A stretch of 64,000 bases of DNA from Sphingobium quisquiliarum P25 (GTDB lineage Bacteria > Pseudomonadota > Alphaproteobacteria > Sphingomonadales > Sphingomonadaceae), in NCBI RefSeq assembly GCF_000445065.1, contig NZ_ATHO01000007.1:1-64000 (forward strand), written 5' to 3'. A program made the translations under genes and the position numbers. Positions 27,110 through 35,994 of the stretch are shown piece after piece (position 1 is the first letter of the stretch; each line of letters starts with the position of its first letter). Below the pieces are notes generated by a model that was given only the letters and a program-made list of their open reading frames with translations, searched no databases and was not told the origin of the DNA.

Positions 27110-28452
27110 GCCGGCTCCTTTGCAAAGGGATCGTCATGCAGCGAGCGCCCAGCGGTTTCCGGCATGAAGCGCAGCGCGACCAGGCCGACGCCGCAGGCCA
27201 GCATCATGTAGAATGCGGGCATCAGCTCATTGCCGGTCAGGCTGATCAGCCCGCTGCCGACCGCGGGGGCCGTCCCGCCGAAGATGGACGTCGACACATT
27301 ATAGGCGATGGCGAAGCCCGCGAAGCGCACCTGCGTCGGGAACAGCGCCGGAAAGGTCGCGGAAATCGTCGCAAGCTGCGGCACATAGAGCAGCCCCAGC
27401 AGCATGAATCCGGTGATCGCACCCGCCAGTCCTGTCCCCATCAGCCAGTAAAGCGGCACGGCGGCGGCGAGCAGCCCGATCAGCGACACGCGCCACATCG
27501 CCCTGCGGCCCAGCCTGTCCGACAGCGCGCCCGCCAGCGGCAGGAACAGCATCATCATCAGCATGCCGATGATCGGCACGATCAGCGCCTCGTCCGCCGA
27601 AAGCCCGATCCGCCGCCGCAAATAAGTCGGCATGTAGCTGAGCAGCGTATAGTTGACGACGTTGAGCGCGACGACCAGCCCGCCCACGACCAGCATCGGC
27701 CGCCAGTACCGCCGCATCATCGCGCCCAGGCGCGGCGCGGGCGGCCCCGCGTCATGCAGCGCAGCCGCCGCCTGGAACACCGGCGTATCCTCCATCTTCG
27801 AACGCAGATACATGCCGACAAGCCCCATGGGGGCCGCCACCAGAAAGGGGACGCGCCATCCCCATGCGTGCATCGCCGCGTCCCCCAGCATCAGCGAGAA
27901 GCCCAGCATCAGCGCCGCGCCCAGCGAAAATCCCGCCAGCGTCCCGAACTCCAGGAAGCTTCCGTAGAATCCGCGCCGCGCGTCGGGCGCATATTCCGCC
28001 ATGAAGGTCGCCGCCCCGCCATATTCGCCGCCGGTCGAAAACCCCTGCACCATGCGCAGCGTGATCAGCAACGCAGGCGCCCACAGGCCGATGCGCGCAT
28101 AATCGGGGATCAGCCCGACGCACAGAGTCGCGCCCGACATCAGCAGGATGGTCAGCGCCAGCACCGACTTGCGCCCCAGCCGGTCGCCCAGCGGCCCCCA
28201 AAACAGCCCGCCCAGCGGCCGCACCAGAAAGGATATGGCGAATGTCGCCAGCGCGAAAAGCACCGCATCCTCCATCTCGCCGGGGAAAAGCGCGGCGGAG
28301 ATATAGGTGACGCCATAGGCGTAGATGCCATAGTCGAACCATTCGGTCGCATTGCCCATGGCGGACGCGGCGATGGCGCGGCGCAGGACGGCCTGCTGCC
28401 CCGGCGCGGCTGGTGCCGACGCGGCGGCGGGACGGCTGGAAATCGCGGTCAT
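27106..28452 (-). CDS. MFS transporter of the ProP/metabolite:H+ symporter family
   Basis: 448 residues with 12 predicted helices. The N-terminal signature MGNATEWFDYGIYAYG and the loop GPLGDRLGRKSVL are typical of ProP/KgtP-like symporters; GGEYGGAATFMAEYAPDARRG is the conserved central loop. In this operon it is most likely a compatible-solute (ectoine, betaine or proline) importer, but substrate specificity is inferred from context only. The start overlaps a small ORF and the stop overlaps the channel gene. Confidence 0.85.
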   Translation of the reverse strand: MTAISSRPAAASAPAAPGQQAVLRRAIAASAMGNATEWFDYGIYAYGVTYISAALFPGEMEDAVLFALATFAISFLVRPLGGLFWGPLGDRLGRKSVLALTILLMSGATLCVGLIPDYARIGLWAPALLITLRMVQGFSTGGEYGGAATFMAEYAPDARRGFYGSFLEFGTLAGFSLGAALMLGFSLMLGDAAMHAWGWRVPFLVAAPMGLVGMYLRSKMEDTPVFQAAAALHDAGPPAPRLGAMMRRYWRPMLVVGGLVVALNVVNYTLLSYMPTYLRRRIGLSADEALIVPIIGMLMMMLFLPLAGALSDRLGRRAMWRVSLIGLLAAAVPLYWLMGTGLAGAITGFMLLGLLYVPQLATISATFPALFPTQVRFAGFAIAYNVSTSIFGGTAPAVGSGLISLTGNELMPAFYMMLACGVGLVALRFMPETAGRSLHDDPFAKEPA

Positions 28453-28583
28453 CTCGTCGATCCTCCGGCCATGCTCTCATCGGCCCTGTTGGGGTTCAGC
28501 AGGGCGGCCATGGGCGTGGTGCCCGCCATGAGCATGAAGATGGACAGCAAAAGGCTGCGGACAGGCTGGATGGCCAAGAACAT
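28449..28583 (-). CDS. 44-residue ORF resembling the first helix of an MFS transporter
   Basis: ATG at 28583, TGA at 28449-28451 overlapping the transporter ATG (ATGA). The peptide begins MFLAIQPVRSLLLSIFMLMA, one membrane helix, followed by a polar tail. The QPVRSLLLSIFML stretch looks like transmembrane segment 1 of unrelated MFS proteins. It lies 22 bp after ectD in the operon. It could be a small membrane protein coupled to the importer or a relic of a deleted transporter gene. Confidence 0.4.
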   Translation of the reverse strand: MFLAIQPVRSLLLSIFMLMAGTTPMAALLNPNRADESMAGGSTR

Positions 28584-28605
28584 GGTGACGAACCCGGCGC
28601 GCCGT

Positions 28606-29541
28606 TCAGGCGGCGCGCTGCTCCCGCGCGCTCTGTCCGGTCAATGGCCCGGACAGCGGAACGATCGGCTGCGGCTCTCCCCGCGCGGCGATGAACTCCG
28701 GGCGCGGCTTGTCGACGCCGAAGGGCGCGGCCAGCCGGTTGCGCACGGCATTATAGACCAGGAAGGCGTTGGCGCGGGGAAAGGGCGTGATATTGCCGTT
28801 CGACCCGTGCATGATGTTGCAATCGAAGATGACGACCGATCCCGGCTCGCCCACCGGCGCGACGATGCCATGTTCGTGCGCCAGCCCGGCCAGGCTGTCC
28901 TCGTCCGGCACGCCATATTCCTGCCGCTTCAACGACATGCGGTAATGGTCCTCTGGCGTTTCGCCCACGCAGGTCAGGAAGCGCCTGTGCGATCCGGGGA
29001 TCAGCATCAGCGGCCCGTTATGGGGCGTGTTTTCCGCGAGCAGGACGGACATGGACAGCGCCCGCATGCGCGGCATTCCGTCTTCGACATGCCATGTCTC
29101 GAAATCGCTGTGCCAGTAGAATTCCTTGCCCTTGAACCCCGGCTTGTAGTTGAGGCGCGACTGGTGGATGTATACCTCGTCCCCCAGAAGGAACCGCGCC
29201 ACCCCGGCCAGCCGCCCGTCGGCGGCCAGCCTTGCGATGACGGGGCTTTGCGCATGTATTTTGAAGATGGACCGGATTTCCCGGCTGCCCGGCTCGGTGA
29301 TCACCGTTTCCTCGTCCAGCGCGGCGGGATCGGCCAGCAGCTTTCGCGCCTCGCCTTGCAGGAAAGCGACTTCCTCGTCCGAAAACAGCTTTTCCAGCAC
29401 CAGATAGCCGTCGCGGTCGAACTGCGCGGCCTGATCCCTGCCGACCGGCGCGTCCTCGCTCCATTCGCCATGGACGACCGGATCGAGGCGCGGCAGGAAC
29501 TCCGCCACCCTGGCGTGGCGGGACGGGTAGATGTCTTGCAA
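28606..29541 (-). CDS. ectD: Ectoine hydroxylase
   Basis: 311 residues, PhyH-type Fe(II)/2-oxoglutarate dioxygenase. Iron ligands are seen in YWHSDFETWH (His-x-Asp) and in the later HGSNGN motif region (IMHGSNGN). QSRLNYKPGFKG is the ectoine/2-oxoglutarate pocket. It converts ectoine to 5-hydroxyectoine. It lies 22 bp after ectC in the order ectA-B-C-D. Confidence 0.95.
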   Translation of the reverse strand: MQDIYPSRHARVAEFLPRLDPVVHGEWSEDAPVGRDQAAQFDRDGYLVLEKLFSDEEVAFLQGEARKLLADPAALDEETVITEPGSREIRSIFKIHAQSPVIARLAADGRLAGVARFLLGDEVYIHQSRLNYKPGFKGKEFYWHSDFETWHVEDGMPRMRALSMSVLLAENTPHNGPLMLIPGSHRRFLTCVGETPEDHYRMSLKRQEYGVPDEDSLAGLAHEHGIVAPVGEPGSVVIFDCNIMHGSNGNITPFPRANAFLVYNAVRNRLAAPFGVDKPRPEFIAARGEPQPIVPLSGPLTGQSAREQRAA

Positions 29542-29563
29542 GGGACTTCCCCCTTTCGTCAGC

Positions 29564-29977
29564 TCAGTTGCTCAGCGCGGGCTCGCGGACCATGTCCGCC
29601 TCGGCCGGGTATGCGCCGCTTTCGTCATGCACTTCCTTGCCCGTCACCGGCGGGTTGAACACGCACGCGCACAATATGTCGGTCTGGGGCCGGACGATAT
29701 GCTTGTCATGGGCGTTGAGCGCATACATGACGCCGGACGCCAGCTGATGGGTGATGCCGGTGCCCAGATCCTCGATCGTGCCGTTGCCCTTCAGCACCAG
29801 CACCGCTTCCAGATGGTTCTGATAGTGCATGTGGATTTCCTCGCCCGCGTACATCGTGGTGACGTGGAAGGAAAAACCCATATTGTCGTCCTTCAGCAGC
29901 AACCGCGCGCTTTCCCACTGGGCGGACTTCACATTGCGGTCGGACTTGCGGATATCCTGTAATTTACGAACAATCAT
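29564..29977 (-). CDS. ectC: L-ectoine synthase
   Basis: 137 residues, cupin fold. [16 protein letters not shown] opens the protein; [18 protein letters not shown] and [11 protein letters not shown] carry the metal-binding and active-site residues. It cyclises N-gamma-acetyl-diaminobutyrate to ectoine. The start at 29977 has AAAGGA just upstream; a 20-codon extension has no family support. An 11-bp gap separates it from ectB. Confidence 0.95.
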   Translation of the reverse strand: MIVRKLQDIRKSDRNVKSAQWESARLLLKDDNMGFSFHVTTMYAGEEIHMHYQNHLEAVLVLKGNGTIEDLGTGITHQLASGVMYALNAHDKHIVRPQTDILCACVFNPPVTGKEVHDESGAYPAEADMVREPALSN

Positions 29978-29988
29978 GATCTTTTCCT

Positions 29989-31296
29989 TTATTCTGCGGC
30001 GACGCCATAGGGCACGGCCAGCGCTTCGCGGATGCATGTCTCCATGATATCCAGACCGGCCGAAAGATGGGCGTCGTCTATGATCAGCGGGGCGAGGACT
30101 TTGACGATCTCGTCATGCGCTCCGCTGGTTTCGATGATCAGGCCGCGATCGAAGCAGGCTGCGGTCACCGTCGCGGCGACCTCGCCCGATCCCACGTCGA
30201 TGCCGCGCATCATTCCCCGGCCGCGCGTGGTCAGCCCATGTTCGGCCGCCATCGCCTCCAGCCGCCGCTCGATCATCGCGCCCCGGCGGGCGATATCCTG
30301 CTGGAACCGGCCGTCGCTCCAGAAATGGCGCAGCGCGGCGGCCGCGGTGACGAAGGCGTGGTTGTTGCCGCGGAAGGTGCCGTTATGCTCGCCCGGCTCC
30401 CACTGGTCCAGTTCCGGGCGGAACAGGGTCAACGCGAAGGGCAGGCCCATGCCCGACAGCGACTTGGCCATGGTGACGATATCGGGCGTGAAGCCCATGC
30501 CTTCGAAGCTGAAGAAGCTACCGGTCCGGCCGCATCCCGCCTGGATGTCGTCGACGATCATCAGCGCGCTGTGGCGTCTGGCTATGGCGGCGATCCTGCG
30601 CAGCCATTCGGGCGACGCTGCGTTCAGGCCGCCTTCGCCCTGCACCGTTTCCACCAATATGGCGGCCGGGGCGTCCAGTCCGCTCGACGGGTCGGATAGG
30701 CGGCGCTCCAGCAATTCGGCGGTATCCACCTCCGGTCCGTGATAGCCGTCATAGGGTTCGTGCGCGACATGGCTCAACGGCACGCCCGCGCCGCCGCGCT
30801 TGGCCGCATTGCCGGTGCAGGCCAGAGCGCCCAGCGTCATGCCGTGGAAACCGTTGGTGAAGGCGATCACCATTTCCCGCCCCGTCACCTTGCGCGCCAG
30901 CTTGATCGCGGCCTCCACCGCGTTGGTGCCGGTCGGCCCGGTGAACATCGCGCGATAGTCCAGCCCGCGCGGTTTCAGGATCACGCTTTCCAGCGCGTCC
31001 AGGAAATCGGCCTTGGCGTCGGTATGTAGGTCAAGGCCATGGGCGATGCCGTCGGCCGCGATATAATCCAGCAGCGCCTGTTTCAGCACCGGATGATTAT
31101 GCCCGTAGTTGAGCGTGGAGCAGCCCGACAGGAAGTCGAGATAGCGCCCGCCCTGATTGTCGCGCATCCATATATTTTCCGCCTTGTTGAACTGGCGAGG
31201 CATGGACCGCGCATAGCTGCGCACGACGGATTCGCGCCGCTCGTAAATGGCGGTGTCGGGCATCTGTCCGGTGGGTTTGGGAAGGGTGGTCGTCAT
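29989..31296 (-). CDS. ectB: Diaminobutyrate-2-oxoglutarate transaminase
   Basis: 435 residues, class III PLP aminotransferase. [45 protein letters not shown] and the lysine in [14 protein letters not shown] are visible. It makes 2,4-diaminobutyrate from aspartate semialdehyde. The start MTTTLPKPT follows AAGGAG; its ATG overlaps the ectA stop. Confidence 0.95.
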   Translation of the reverse strand: MTTTLPKPTGQMPDTAIYERRESVVRSYARSMPRQFNKAENIWMRDNQGGRYLDFLSGCSTLNYGHNHPVLKQALLDYIAADGIAHGLDLHTDAKADFLDALESVILKPRGLDYRAMFTGPTGTNAVEAAIKLARKVTGREMVIAFTNGFHGMTLGALACTGNAAKRGGAGVPLSHVAHEPYDGYHGPEVDTAELLERRLSDPSSGLDAPAAILVETVQGEGGLNAASPEWLRRIAAIARRHSALMIVDDIQAGCGRTGSFFSFEGMGFTPDIVTMAKSLSGMGLPFALTLFRPELDQWEPGEHNGTFRGNNHAFVTAAAALRHFWSDGRFQQDIARRGAMIERRLEAMAAEHGLTTRGRGMMRGIDVGSGEVAATVTAACFDRGLIIETSGAHDEIVKVLAPLIIDDAHLSAGLDIMETCIREALAVPYGVAAE

Positions 31297-32003
31297 GTCG
31301 CCAATTCTCCTTGGTCGATGGGCTGCGGCGCGGTGCGCGGCAGCGGGCCGATGCGCGCCAGCCATTCGGTGGCGTGGGCTCCGGCAAAATGAGTGTCCTG
31401 GTGGAAGAGGGGGCTCTTGCTCAGCGAGGCGCCCCACCGGCTCGCCAGCCCCTCGAACAGGGACCATGACGCGCGGTTGTCGTTAGTGACCGTGGTGATG
31501 AGGGCGGTGACGCCCTCGGCCGCCGGGCGCGCCAGCAGCGCCTCGATCATGCGCGCGGCCAGTCGCTGTCCCCTGGCTTCGGGGGCGACGGCGACCTGCC
31601 AGACGAAAAAGCTGTCCGGCTCCGAAGGCGGGCGGTAGCTCGATACCCAGCCGGTGATCGTCCCGGCCCGCTCCGCGATGATGCAGCTTTGCGCGAAATG
31701 CGTGCATTGCAGCAGGTTGCAATAGGCCGAATTGACGTCGAGCGGCGGGCAGCTTGCAATCAGGCGCGTGACCGAAGGTCCATCGTCAGCAGTGGGCAGG
31801 CGTAACTTTGTCTGCGCGGTCTGCGCGGGGGCGCTCCGGCCTTGGCGCGCGAACTTCCGTGGCGGCGAATATGCCGCATCGGATGGTGGATCAAAGATAA
31901 TTAATCTCCCGAAGTATTTTCTTCGTATTCTGATTAGCCCGTCAAAGGGCGCGGCGCGACATATACCGCATGTCGCTCTATTTTCAACCCTTGGCCGCTT
32001 CAT
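31293..32003 (-). CDS. ectA: Diaminobutyrate acetyltransferase (start uncertain)
   Basis: GNAT enzyme that makes N-gamma-acetyl-diaminobutyrate. The conserved core begins at KLRLPTADDGPSVTRLIASCPPL and includes NSAYCNLLQCTHF, VSSYRPP and the acetyl-CoA loop VAPEARGQRLAARMIEA. EctA normally starts close to that core, yet the frame has no ATG, GTG or TTG between the core and an ATG at 32003 about 64 codons earlier. Using 32003 leaves an atypical N-terminal extension. A non-canonical start, or a one-base deletion in the C run near 31830 that removes a nearby ATG (31880) from frame, are alternatives. Confidence 0.85.
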   Translation of the reverse strand: MKRPRVENRATCGICRAAPFDGLIRIRRKYFGRLIIFDPPSDAAYSPPRKFARQGRSAPAQTAQTKLRLPTADDGPSVTRLIASCPPLDVNSAYCNLLQCTHFAQSCIIAERAGTITGWVSSYRPPSEPDSFFVWQVAVAPEARGQRLAARMIEALLARPAAEGVTALITTVTNDNRASWSLFEGLASRWGASLSKSPLFHQDTHFAGAHATEWLARIGPLPRTAPQPIDQGELAT

Positions 32004-32020
32004 CTGGTCCTTTGGCCGAT

Positions 32021-32041
32021 GAAGCATTTCTCAATTGCTTC
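32021..32041. promoter_or_regulatory. Candidate operator between ectA and the MarR gene
   Basis: GAAGCATTT-CTC-AATTGCTTC, a 21-bp inverted repeat with one mismatch per arm. It lies between ectA and the divergent MarR-type gene, the place where EctR-type repressors bind in methylotrophs. Arm length and spacing suit a winged-helix dimer. Confidence 0.5.
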
Positions 32042-32096
32042 GCTCATCAAAGCATTTCCGATGGTGAAAAATGCGCGTCTTGCTTATGTTTCATTC

Positions 32097-32585
32097 ATGA
32101 GTTCCGACCTCGCGATCCTGACCCTGCGCGCCCTCCGCCGCGTCCTGCGGGCTACCGAAATCGGCAGCCGCCGCCTCGCCGCCACCACCGGCCTCACCCC
32201 CTCCCAATGGCTCGTCCTGCGCGAGATCGAAGCCCGCGATTCGGCCACACCCGGCATGATCGCCAGCGCGCTCAAATTCAGCCAGGCCACCATCACCGCG
32301 ATCGTCGACCGGCTTCAGGAGCTGGGCTTCGTCCAGCGCCAGCGCAGCGAAAGGGACAAGCGGCAGTTCATCCTGTCCTCCCTGCCGCCGGGCAAGACCG
32401 CGCTTGCCGAAGCGCCGGACCTGCTGCAAACCACCTTCACCGAACGCTTCGCAAAGCTGCCGCAATGGGAACAGGCGATGATCCTGGCCGCCGTCGAACG
32501 GCTGGCAACGCTGATGGACGCGCAGGACATAGACGCCGCGCCGCTGCTCGACAGCGGCCTCATCGACCGGTCGGAGCCTGCCTGA
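32097..32585 (+). CDS. MarR family regulator, probable EctR-type ectoine repressor
   Basis: 162 residues from MSSDLAILTLRALRRVL. The HTH region reads SATPGMIASALKFSQATITAIVDRLQ and the wing QRQRSERDKRQFIL. EctR regulators of halophilic methylotrophs are MarR proteins located divergently to ectABC, and this is exactly that arrangement. Osmotic sensing by the protein is unknown. Longer in-frame starts (32019, 32061) overlap the candidate operator and ectA and are less likely. Confidence 0.85.
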   Translation: MSSDLAILTLRALRRVLRATEIGSRRLAATTGLTPSQWLVLREIEARDSATPGMIASALKFSQATITAIVDRLQELGFVQRQRSERDKRQFILSSLPPGKTALAEAPDLLQTTFTERFAKLPQWEQAMILAAVERLATLMDAQDIDAAPLLDSGLIDRSEPA

Positions 32586-32648
32586 TCGTCGCCGCCGGCC
32601 GGAACCGCAACCCCGGCAAAGGGTTGGCGTCGGGGAGGGAGCATCGGC

Positions 32649-33368
32649 ATGAGCGACATTGGCTGGATACCCTATTGCGGCGCGGCGCCCGCGCCAGCGC
32701 AGCTATTGTCGCGCTGGAATGGCGATCCCTTCCTTATCCTGCTGCTGCTGGCCGCGGCGGCATGGGCATGGCGCTCCCATGTCCCTCGCGGTTGGGCACT
32801 GGCCGGTCTGCTCTGCGCCTTCCTGCTGTTCATATCTCCTTTCTGCGCGCTGACCTCCGCCCTCTTTTCCGCGCGCACCGTCCACCACATGCTGTTGATG
32901 CTGGTCCTCGCGCCGATCCTGTCGCTGTGGCCCGGCAAGGGCAGGGGCAGCCTCCTGCTGGGGACGCTCGTCCAGACCCTGGTGCTGTGGTTCTGGCATG
33001 CGCCCGCCGCCTATGCCGCCGCGCTGTCCCATGACGGCATCTACTGGCTCATGCAGGCAACGATCCTCGCCAGCGCCGTCCTCTTCTGGGCACGGCTGCG
33101 GCAGGCGAGCGCGATCCCGGCCACCGGGGCGCTGCTCTTTTCGATGATGCAGATGGGGCTTCTGGGCGCGCTGCTGACTTTCGCCCCGTCTGCCCTTTAT
33201 GCCCCGCATTGGCTTTCGACCCAGCCCTGGGGATTGTCGCCGCTGGAAGACCAGCAACTCGCCGGGCTGGTGATGTGGGTCCCGGCCGCAGGCGTCTATC
33301 TCGCCGCCGCGCTGCTCCGCATGAGCCGCCTGATCGCTCCTGACCCCGCGCCGCGAGCCATGGCGTGA
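32649..33368 (+). CDS. ctaG: Cytochrome c oxidase assembly protein, Caa3_CtaG type
   Basis: 239 residues with about seven transmembrane helices. VHHMLLMLVLAPILSLW and LWFWHAPAAYAAAL contain His residues characteristic of the CtaG/YoaB membrane family, which aids copper-site assembly in caa3 oxidases. First gene of the oxidase cluster; preceded by GGGAGGGAG. The stop overlaps the next gene as GTGA. Confidence 0.85.
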   Translation: MSDIGWIPYCGAAPAPAQLLSRWNGDPFLILLLLAAAAWAWRSHVPRGWALAGLLCAFLLFISPFCALTSALFSARTVHHMLLMLVLAPILSLWPGKGRGSLLLGTLVQTLVLWFWHAPAAYAAALSHDGIYWLMQATILASAVLFWARLRQASAIPATGALLFSMMQMGLLGALLTFAPSALYAPHWLSTQPWGLSPLEDQQLAGLVMWVPAAGVYLAAALLRMSRLIAPDPAPRAMA

Positions 33369-34024
33369 TCGAAGCGCTGCGCCGCTGGGCGGCGACCCAT
33401 ACGGAGCGGTCGCGCTATTCGCCGGTCGGCATCGCCTTCCACTGGATAATGGCCTTCCTCGTCATGGCTCAACTCGCGATCGGCTGGTATGCCAGCATCC
33501 TGCCGTCGGGCGGCGGCAAGCTGCTGACCTACCAGTTGCACAGCGCCGTGGGTTTGCCGATTCTGCTGCTCGCGATCGCGCGGTTGTTCTGGCGTCTGAT
33601 CATTCCGGGGCCGGTCAATGACGCGGACCGGGGCGGCTGGCAGACGCAGGCGGCCTATCTGACCCACTATCTCTTCTACCTCTGCTTCTTCGGCCTGCCG
33701 CTGACCGGCTGGGTCATGTGGTCGGCGCTCGGCGAACCCGCGCCGCTGCGCCTTGCCGGGTTCATCCCCTGGCCAGCGCTCCCCCTGCATGGCCTCGGCC
33801 CTGAGATGCAATATCGCCTGCTCGCCGTCGCGGAAGAGGGACATCACATCCTCGTCCTGCTGCTCGCCCTGCTCATCCCCCTTCATGTAGGGGCGGCCTT
33901 GAAGCATCATTTCTGGGATCGGCATGACGTGCTGCGCGGGATGCTGCCGGAGGTTCCCGATTGGGAGGATAGCCGGAAAGAGACGCAGCATAGTCCGAGA
34001 GAGTCCGGGCTTCCTCAGCAGTGA
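33365..34024 (+). CDS. Cytochrome b561-family membrane cytochrome
   Basis: 219 residues with four helices. RYSPVGIAFHWIMAFLVMAQ, YQLHSAVGLPILLLAIARL, YLTHYLFYLCFFGLPLTGW and HHILVLLLALLIPLHVGAALKHH carry four His suited to two b haems. The start is GTG overlapping ctaG. It probably transfers electrons between quinol and the cytochromes of this cluster. The last 152 bp overlap the 3' end of the converging dihaem cytochrome gene. Confidence 0.88.
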   Translation: MIEALRRWAATHTERSRYSPVGIAFHWIMAFLVMAQLAIGWYASILPSGGGKLLTYQLHSAVGLPILLLAIARLFWRLIIPGPVNDADRGGWQTQAAYLTHYLFYLCFFGLPLTGWVMWSALGEPAPLRLAGFIPWPALPLHGLGPEMQYRLLAVAEEGHHILVLLLALLIPLHVGAALKHHFWDRHDVLRGMLPEVPDWEDSRKETQHSPRESGLPQQ

Positions 34025-34625
34025 GCTTGAGGCTGATCTGCTGCATCACGTTCCGCGCATCACTCCGCCGCAGCGACAGCCGCCAGCGGTGCAACTGGTC
34101 CGCCAGATAGGCAGCCGGCTGTCCGGCGAGCGGCGGATTGCCGCTGCCCACCCCTTCGCCCGACAGGCCGTGGCAACTGGCGCATGACGGCAGGCCGCGC
34201 TCAGGATCGCCCTTGGTATACAGAAGGGGAGCAGCAGGCGAAGACATTTCCACCTTCGACCGATAGGGCAGGGCGGCATAATAGTCCGACACCAGCAGCC
34301 GCTGCCGCCGGGTCATCCGTTCGGCGATCGCCTGCATCTGCGGATGCTGCCGCCGCCCGTCCGCATAGGCGTCGAGCTGCGCCACCATATAGCCCGCGCC
34401 CAGCCCCGCCAGGCGAGGCACCGCCGTGCCGTCGCCCCCGCCATCTACGCCATGGCACGTCAGACAGGCGCCCTGCGCGCCCGCTCCGCCGCCGCTCAGC
34501 GCCACCAATTGTCCCGTCGACGCGAACTGCTCCAGTCCCCGGTTGTCATAGGAACCGCAGCCAGCCGTCATCGCCAGCAGCAGGACGGGGCGCAGGTCGG
34601 GACTCCGGCTGAAACATCGCATCAT
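33873..34625 (-). CDS. Dihaem c4-type cytochrome lipoprotein
   Basis: 250 residues. A short hydrophobic leader ends in MTAGC, a lipobox variant, so it is likely membrane-anchored in the periplasm. Two haem motifs, CLTCH and CASCH, with MQAIAERM and VMQQIS providing possible Met ligands, are as in cytochrome c4. It is transcribed against its neighbours within the oxidase cluster. The C-terminal tail (after about 34024) lies within the cytochrome b561 gene and is probably dispensable. The start MMRCFSRS is chosen at 34625; an 86-codon upstream extension has no support. Confidence 0.82.
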   Translation of the reverse strand: MMRCFSRSPDLRPVLLLAMTAGCGSYDNRGLEQFASTGQLVALSGGGAGAQGACLTCHGVDGGGDGTAVPRLAGLGAGYMVAQLDAYADGRRQHPQMQAIAERMTRRQRLLVSDYYAALPYRSKVEMSSPAAPLLYTKGDPERGLPSCASCHGLSGEGVGSGNPPLAGQPAAYLADQLHRWRLSLRRSDARNVMQQISLKLTAEEARTLSDYAASLSGYPPNREPPAASRAARHADPRNDASRPPLHEGG

Positions 34626-34694
34626 AATGGAACCGTGGCGATTGCGGGCGGTTCCATAGCAGTTCGCACGAAAGGGAAGGGGGCTGCGTCGTCT

Positions 34695-35051
34695 TTGCGT
34701 ATCGGCATTACGCTTATCCTGCTGCTCGGCGGCTGCAAGCCACCGCCGGAAGGGCGGGCGGCGATGCCCGGCGCGGATGTGCAGCGCGGACGCGCCCTCG
34801 TTCAACGGACAGGGTGCGCGGCATGCCATGTCATCCCCGGCATAAGGTGGCCGCAGGGACGGCTCGGTCCCGATCTGACGCATTTCGCGCGTCAGGGGAT
34901 GATCGCGGGACGCGTGCCCAACCGGCCGGACATGCTCGCCGCCTTCGTCCGCAATGCGCCCGCTCTAGTTTCCGGCACGACCATGCCCGCCATGCCGCTC
35001 AACGAGGGAGAGGCGCGTGACGTGGCTGCCTATCTTTACACGCTCGACTGA
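34695..35051 (+). CDS. Mono-haem cytochrome c lipoprotein of the oxidase cluster
   Basis: 118 residues from a TTG start. The leader (L)RIGITLILLLGGC ends in a good lipobox, LLGGC. Haem motif CAACH; GTTMPAMPLNEGEARDVAAYL holds the Met ligand. A GTG at 34635 in frame would give a longer leader but leaves only 9 bp between divergent genes. The TTG leaves 69 bp for promoters. It overlaps coxB by 35 bp. It likely delivers electrons to the oxidase. Confidence 0.75.
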   Translation: MRIGITLILLLGGCKPPPEGRAAMPGADVQRGRALVQRTGCAACHVIPGIRWPQGRLGPDLTHFARQGMIAGRVPNRPDMLAAFVRNAPALVSGTTMPAMPLNEGEARDVAAYLYTLD

Positions 35052-35994
35052 ACAGGCGCTGTCGGGCTGGCCGCCGCCGGTACTCGATCCCGCCGGTCCG
35101 TTCGCCTCGTCGATCACCACGCTGTCCTGGATCCTCTTCGCCATGGCTGGGGCCGTTCTCGCGCTGGTGCTGGCGGCGCTGTGGGTGGCGCTCGCCGGAT
35201 CGCAGCGGCTGCGGTCCCGCCTTGGCGGAACGCGCGTGGTCTGGCTTGCGGGGATTGCTCTGCCGGTGGTGGTGCTGACGGCGCTGCTCATCTACGGGCT
35301 CAGCCTCACCAGGACATTGCGGACCCCGCCGCAGCCGTCCGACATCCGCGTGCGCGTGACGGGCGAAATGTGGTGGTGGCGCGTCGCCTATCTCGATCGG
35401 GCGGGCGGCGTCGCGATGATGGACGCCAACGAAATTCACATACCAGTTGGCCGGACGGTCACTGTCGAGCTTGAATCCTCGGACATCATCCACAGCTTCT
35501 GGGTGCCGCGCCTGTCGGGCAAGATCGACATGGTGCCGGGCCGCCGCAACGTGCTGCGCATGCAGGCGGACGCGCCGGGCGTCTATGCGGGGCAGTGCGC
35601 GGAATATTGCGGCGGCGCTCATGCCCTGATGGGTTTCATGGTTGTCGCCCATGATCCCGACGATTACGCCCGTTTCATGGCCGCGCGGGCACGCCCGGCG
35701 CCTCAGCCCGGCGGTCAAGCCGCGCGGGGAGCCCAGCTTTTTCAGGACAGCGGTTGCGGCGCATGCCATCGCATCGCGGGCACGGAGGCCAACGGCCTCG
35801 CCGGACCTGATCTCAGCCATGTCGGTTCGCGCCGGACTCTGGGGGCGGGCATATTGCCCAACAACCGGGGCACGATGATCGGCTGGATCGGCGATCCTCA
35901 ATCGCTCAAGCCGGGCAACCGCATGCCTGCTTACTCCACGCTTCCGGGGCAGGACTTGACGGCCATCGCTGCCTATCTGGAGACGCGGCGGTGA
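35017..35994 (+). CDS. coxB: Cytochrome c oxidase subunit II with fused cytochrome c (caa3 type)
   Basis: 325 residues. Two transmembrane helices (about 28-60 and 75-95), then the CuA cupredoxin domain (WWWRVAYLD, DIIHSFWVPRL, GQCAEYCGGAHALMGF with C-x3-C-x3-H-x2-M), and a C-terminal cytochrome c domain (SGCGACHRIAG, with RMPAYSTL giving the Met). The fusion of haem c to subunit II defines caa3 oxidases. The start is GTG, 35 bp inside the preceding gene, and the stop overlaps coxA as GTGA. Confidence 0.92.
   Translation: MTWLPIFTRSTEQALSGWPPPVLDPAGPFASSITTLSWILFAMAGAVLALVLAALWVALAGSQRLRSRLGGTRVVWLAGIALPVVVLTALLIYGLSLTRTLRTPPQPSDIRVRVTGEMWWWRVAYLDRAGGVAMMDANEIHIPVGRTVTVELESSDIIHSFWVPRLSGKIDMVPGRRNVLRMQADAPGVYAGQCAEYCGGAHALMGFMVVAHDPDDYARFMAARARPAPQPGGQAARGAQLFQDSGCGACHRIAGTEANGLAGPDLSHVGSRRTLGAGILPNNRGTMIGWIGDPQSLKPGNRMPAYSTLPGQDLTAIAAYLETRR

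Noticed and set aside
27136-29658. Long open frame antisense to the importer and ectD
   Set aside because: It crosses three real genes and has repetitive Arg/His/Gln content, typical of shadow frames.
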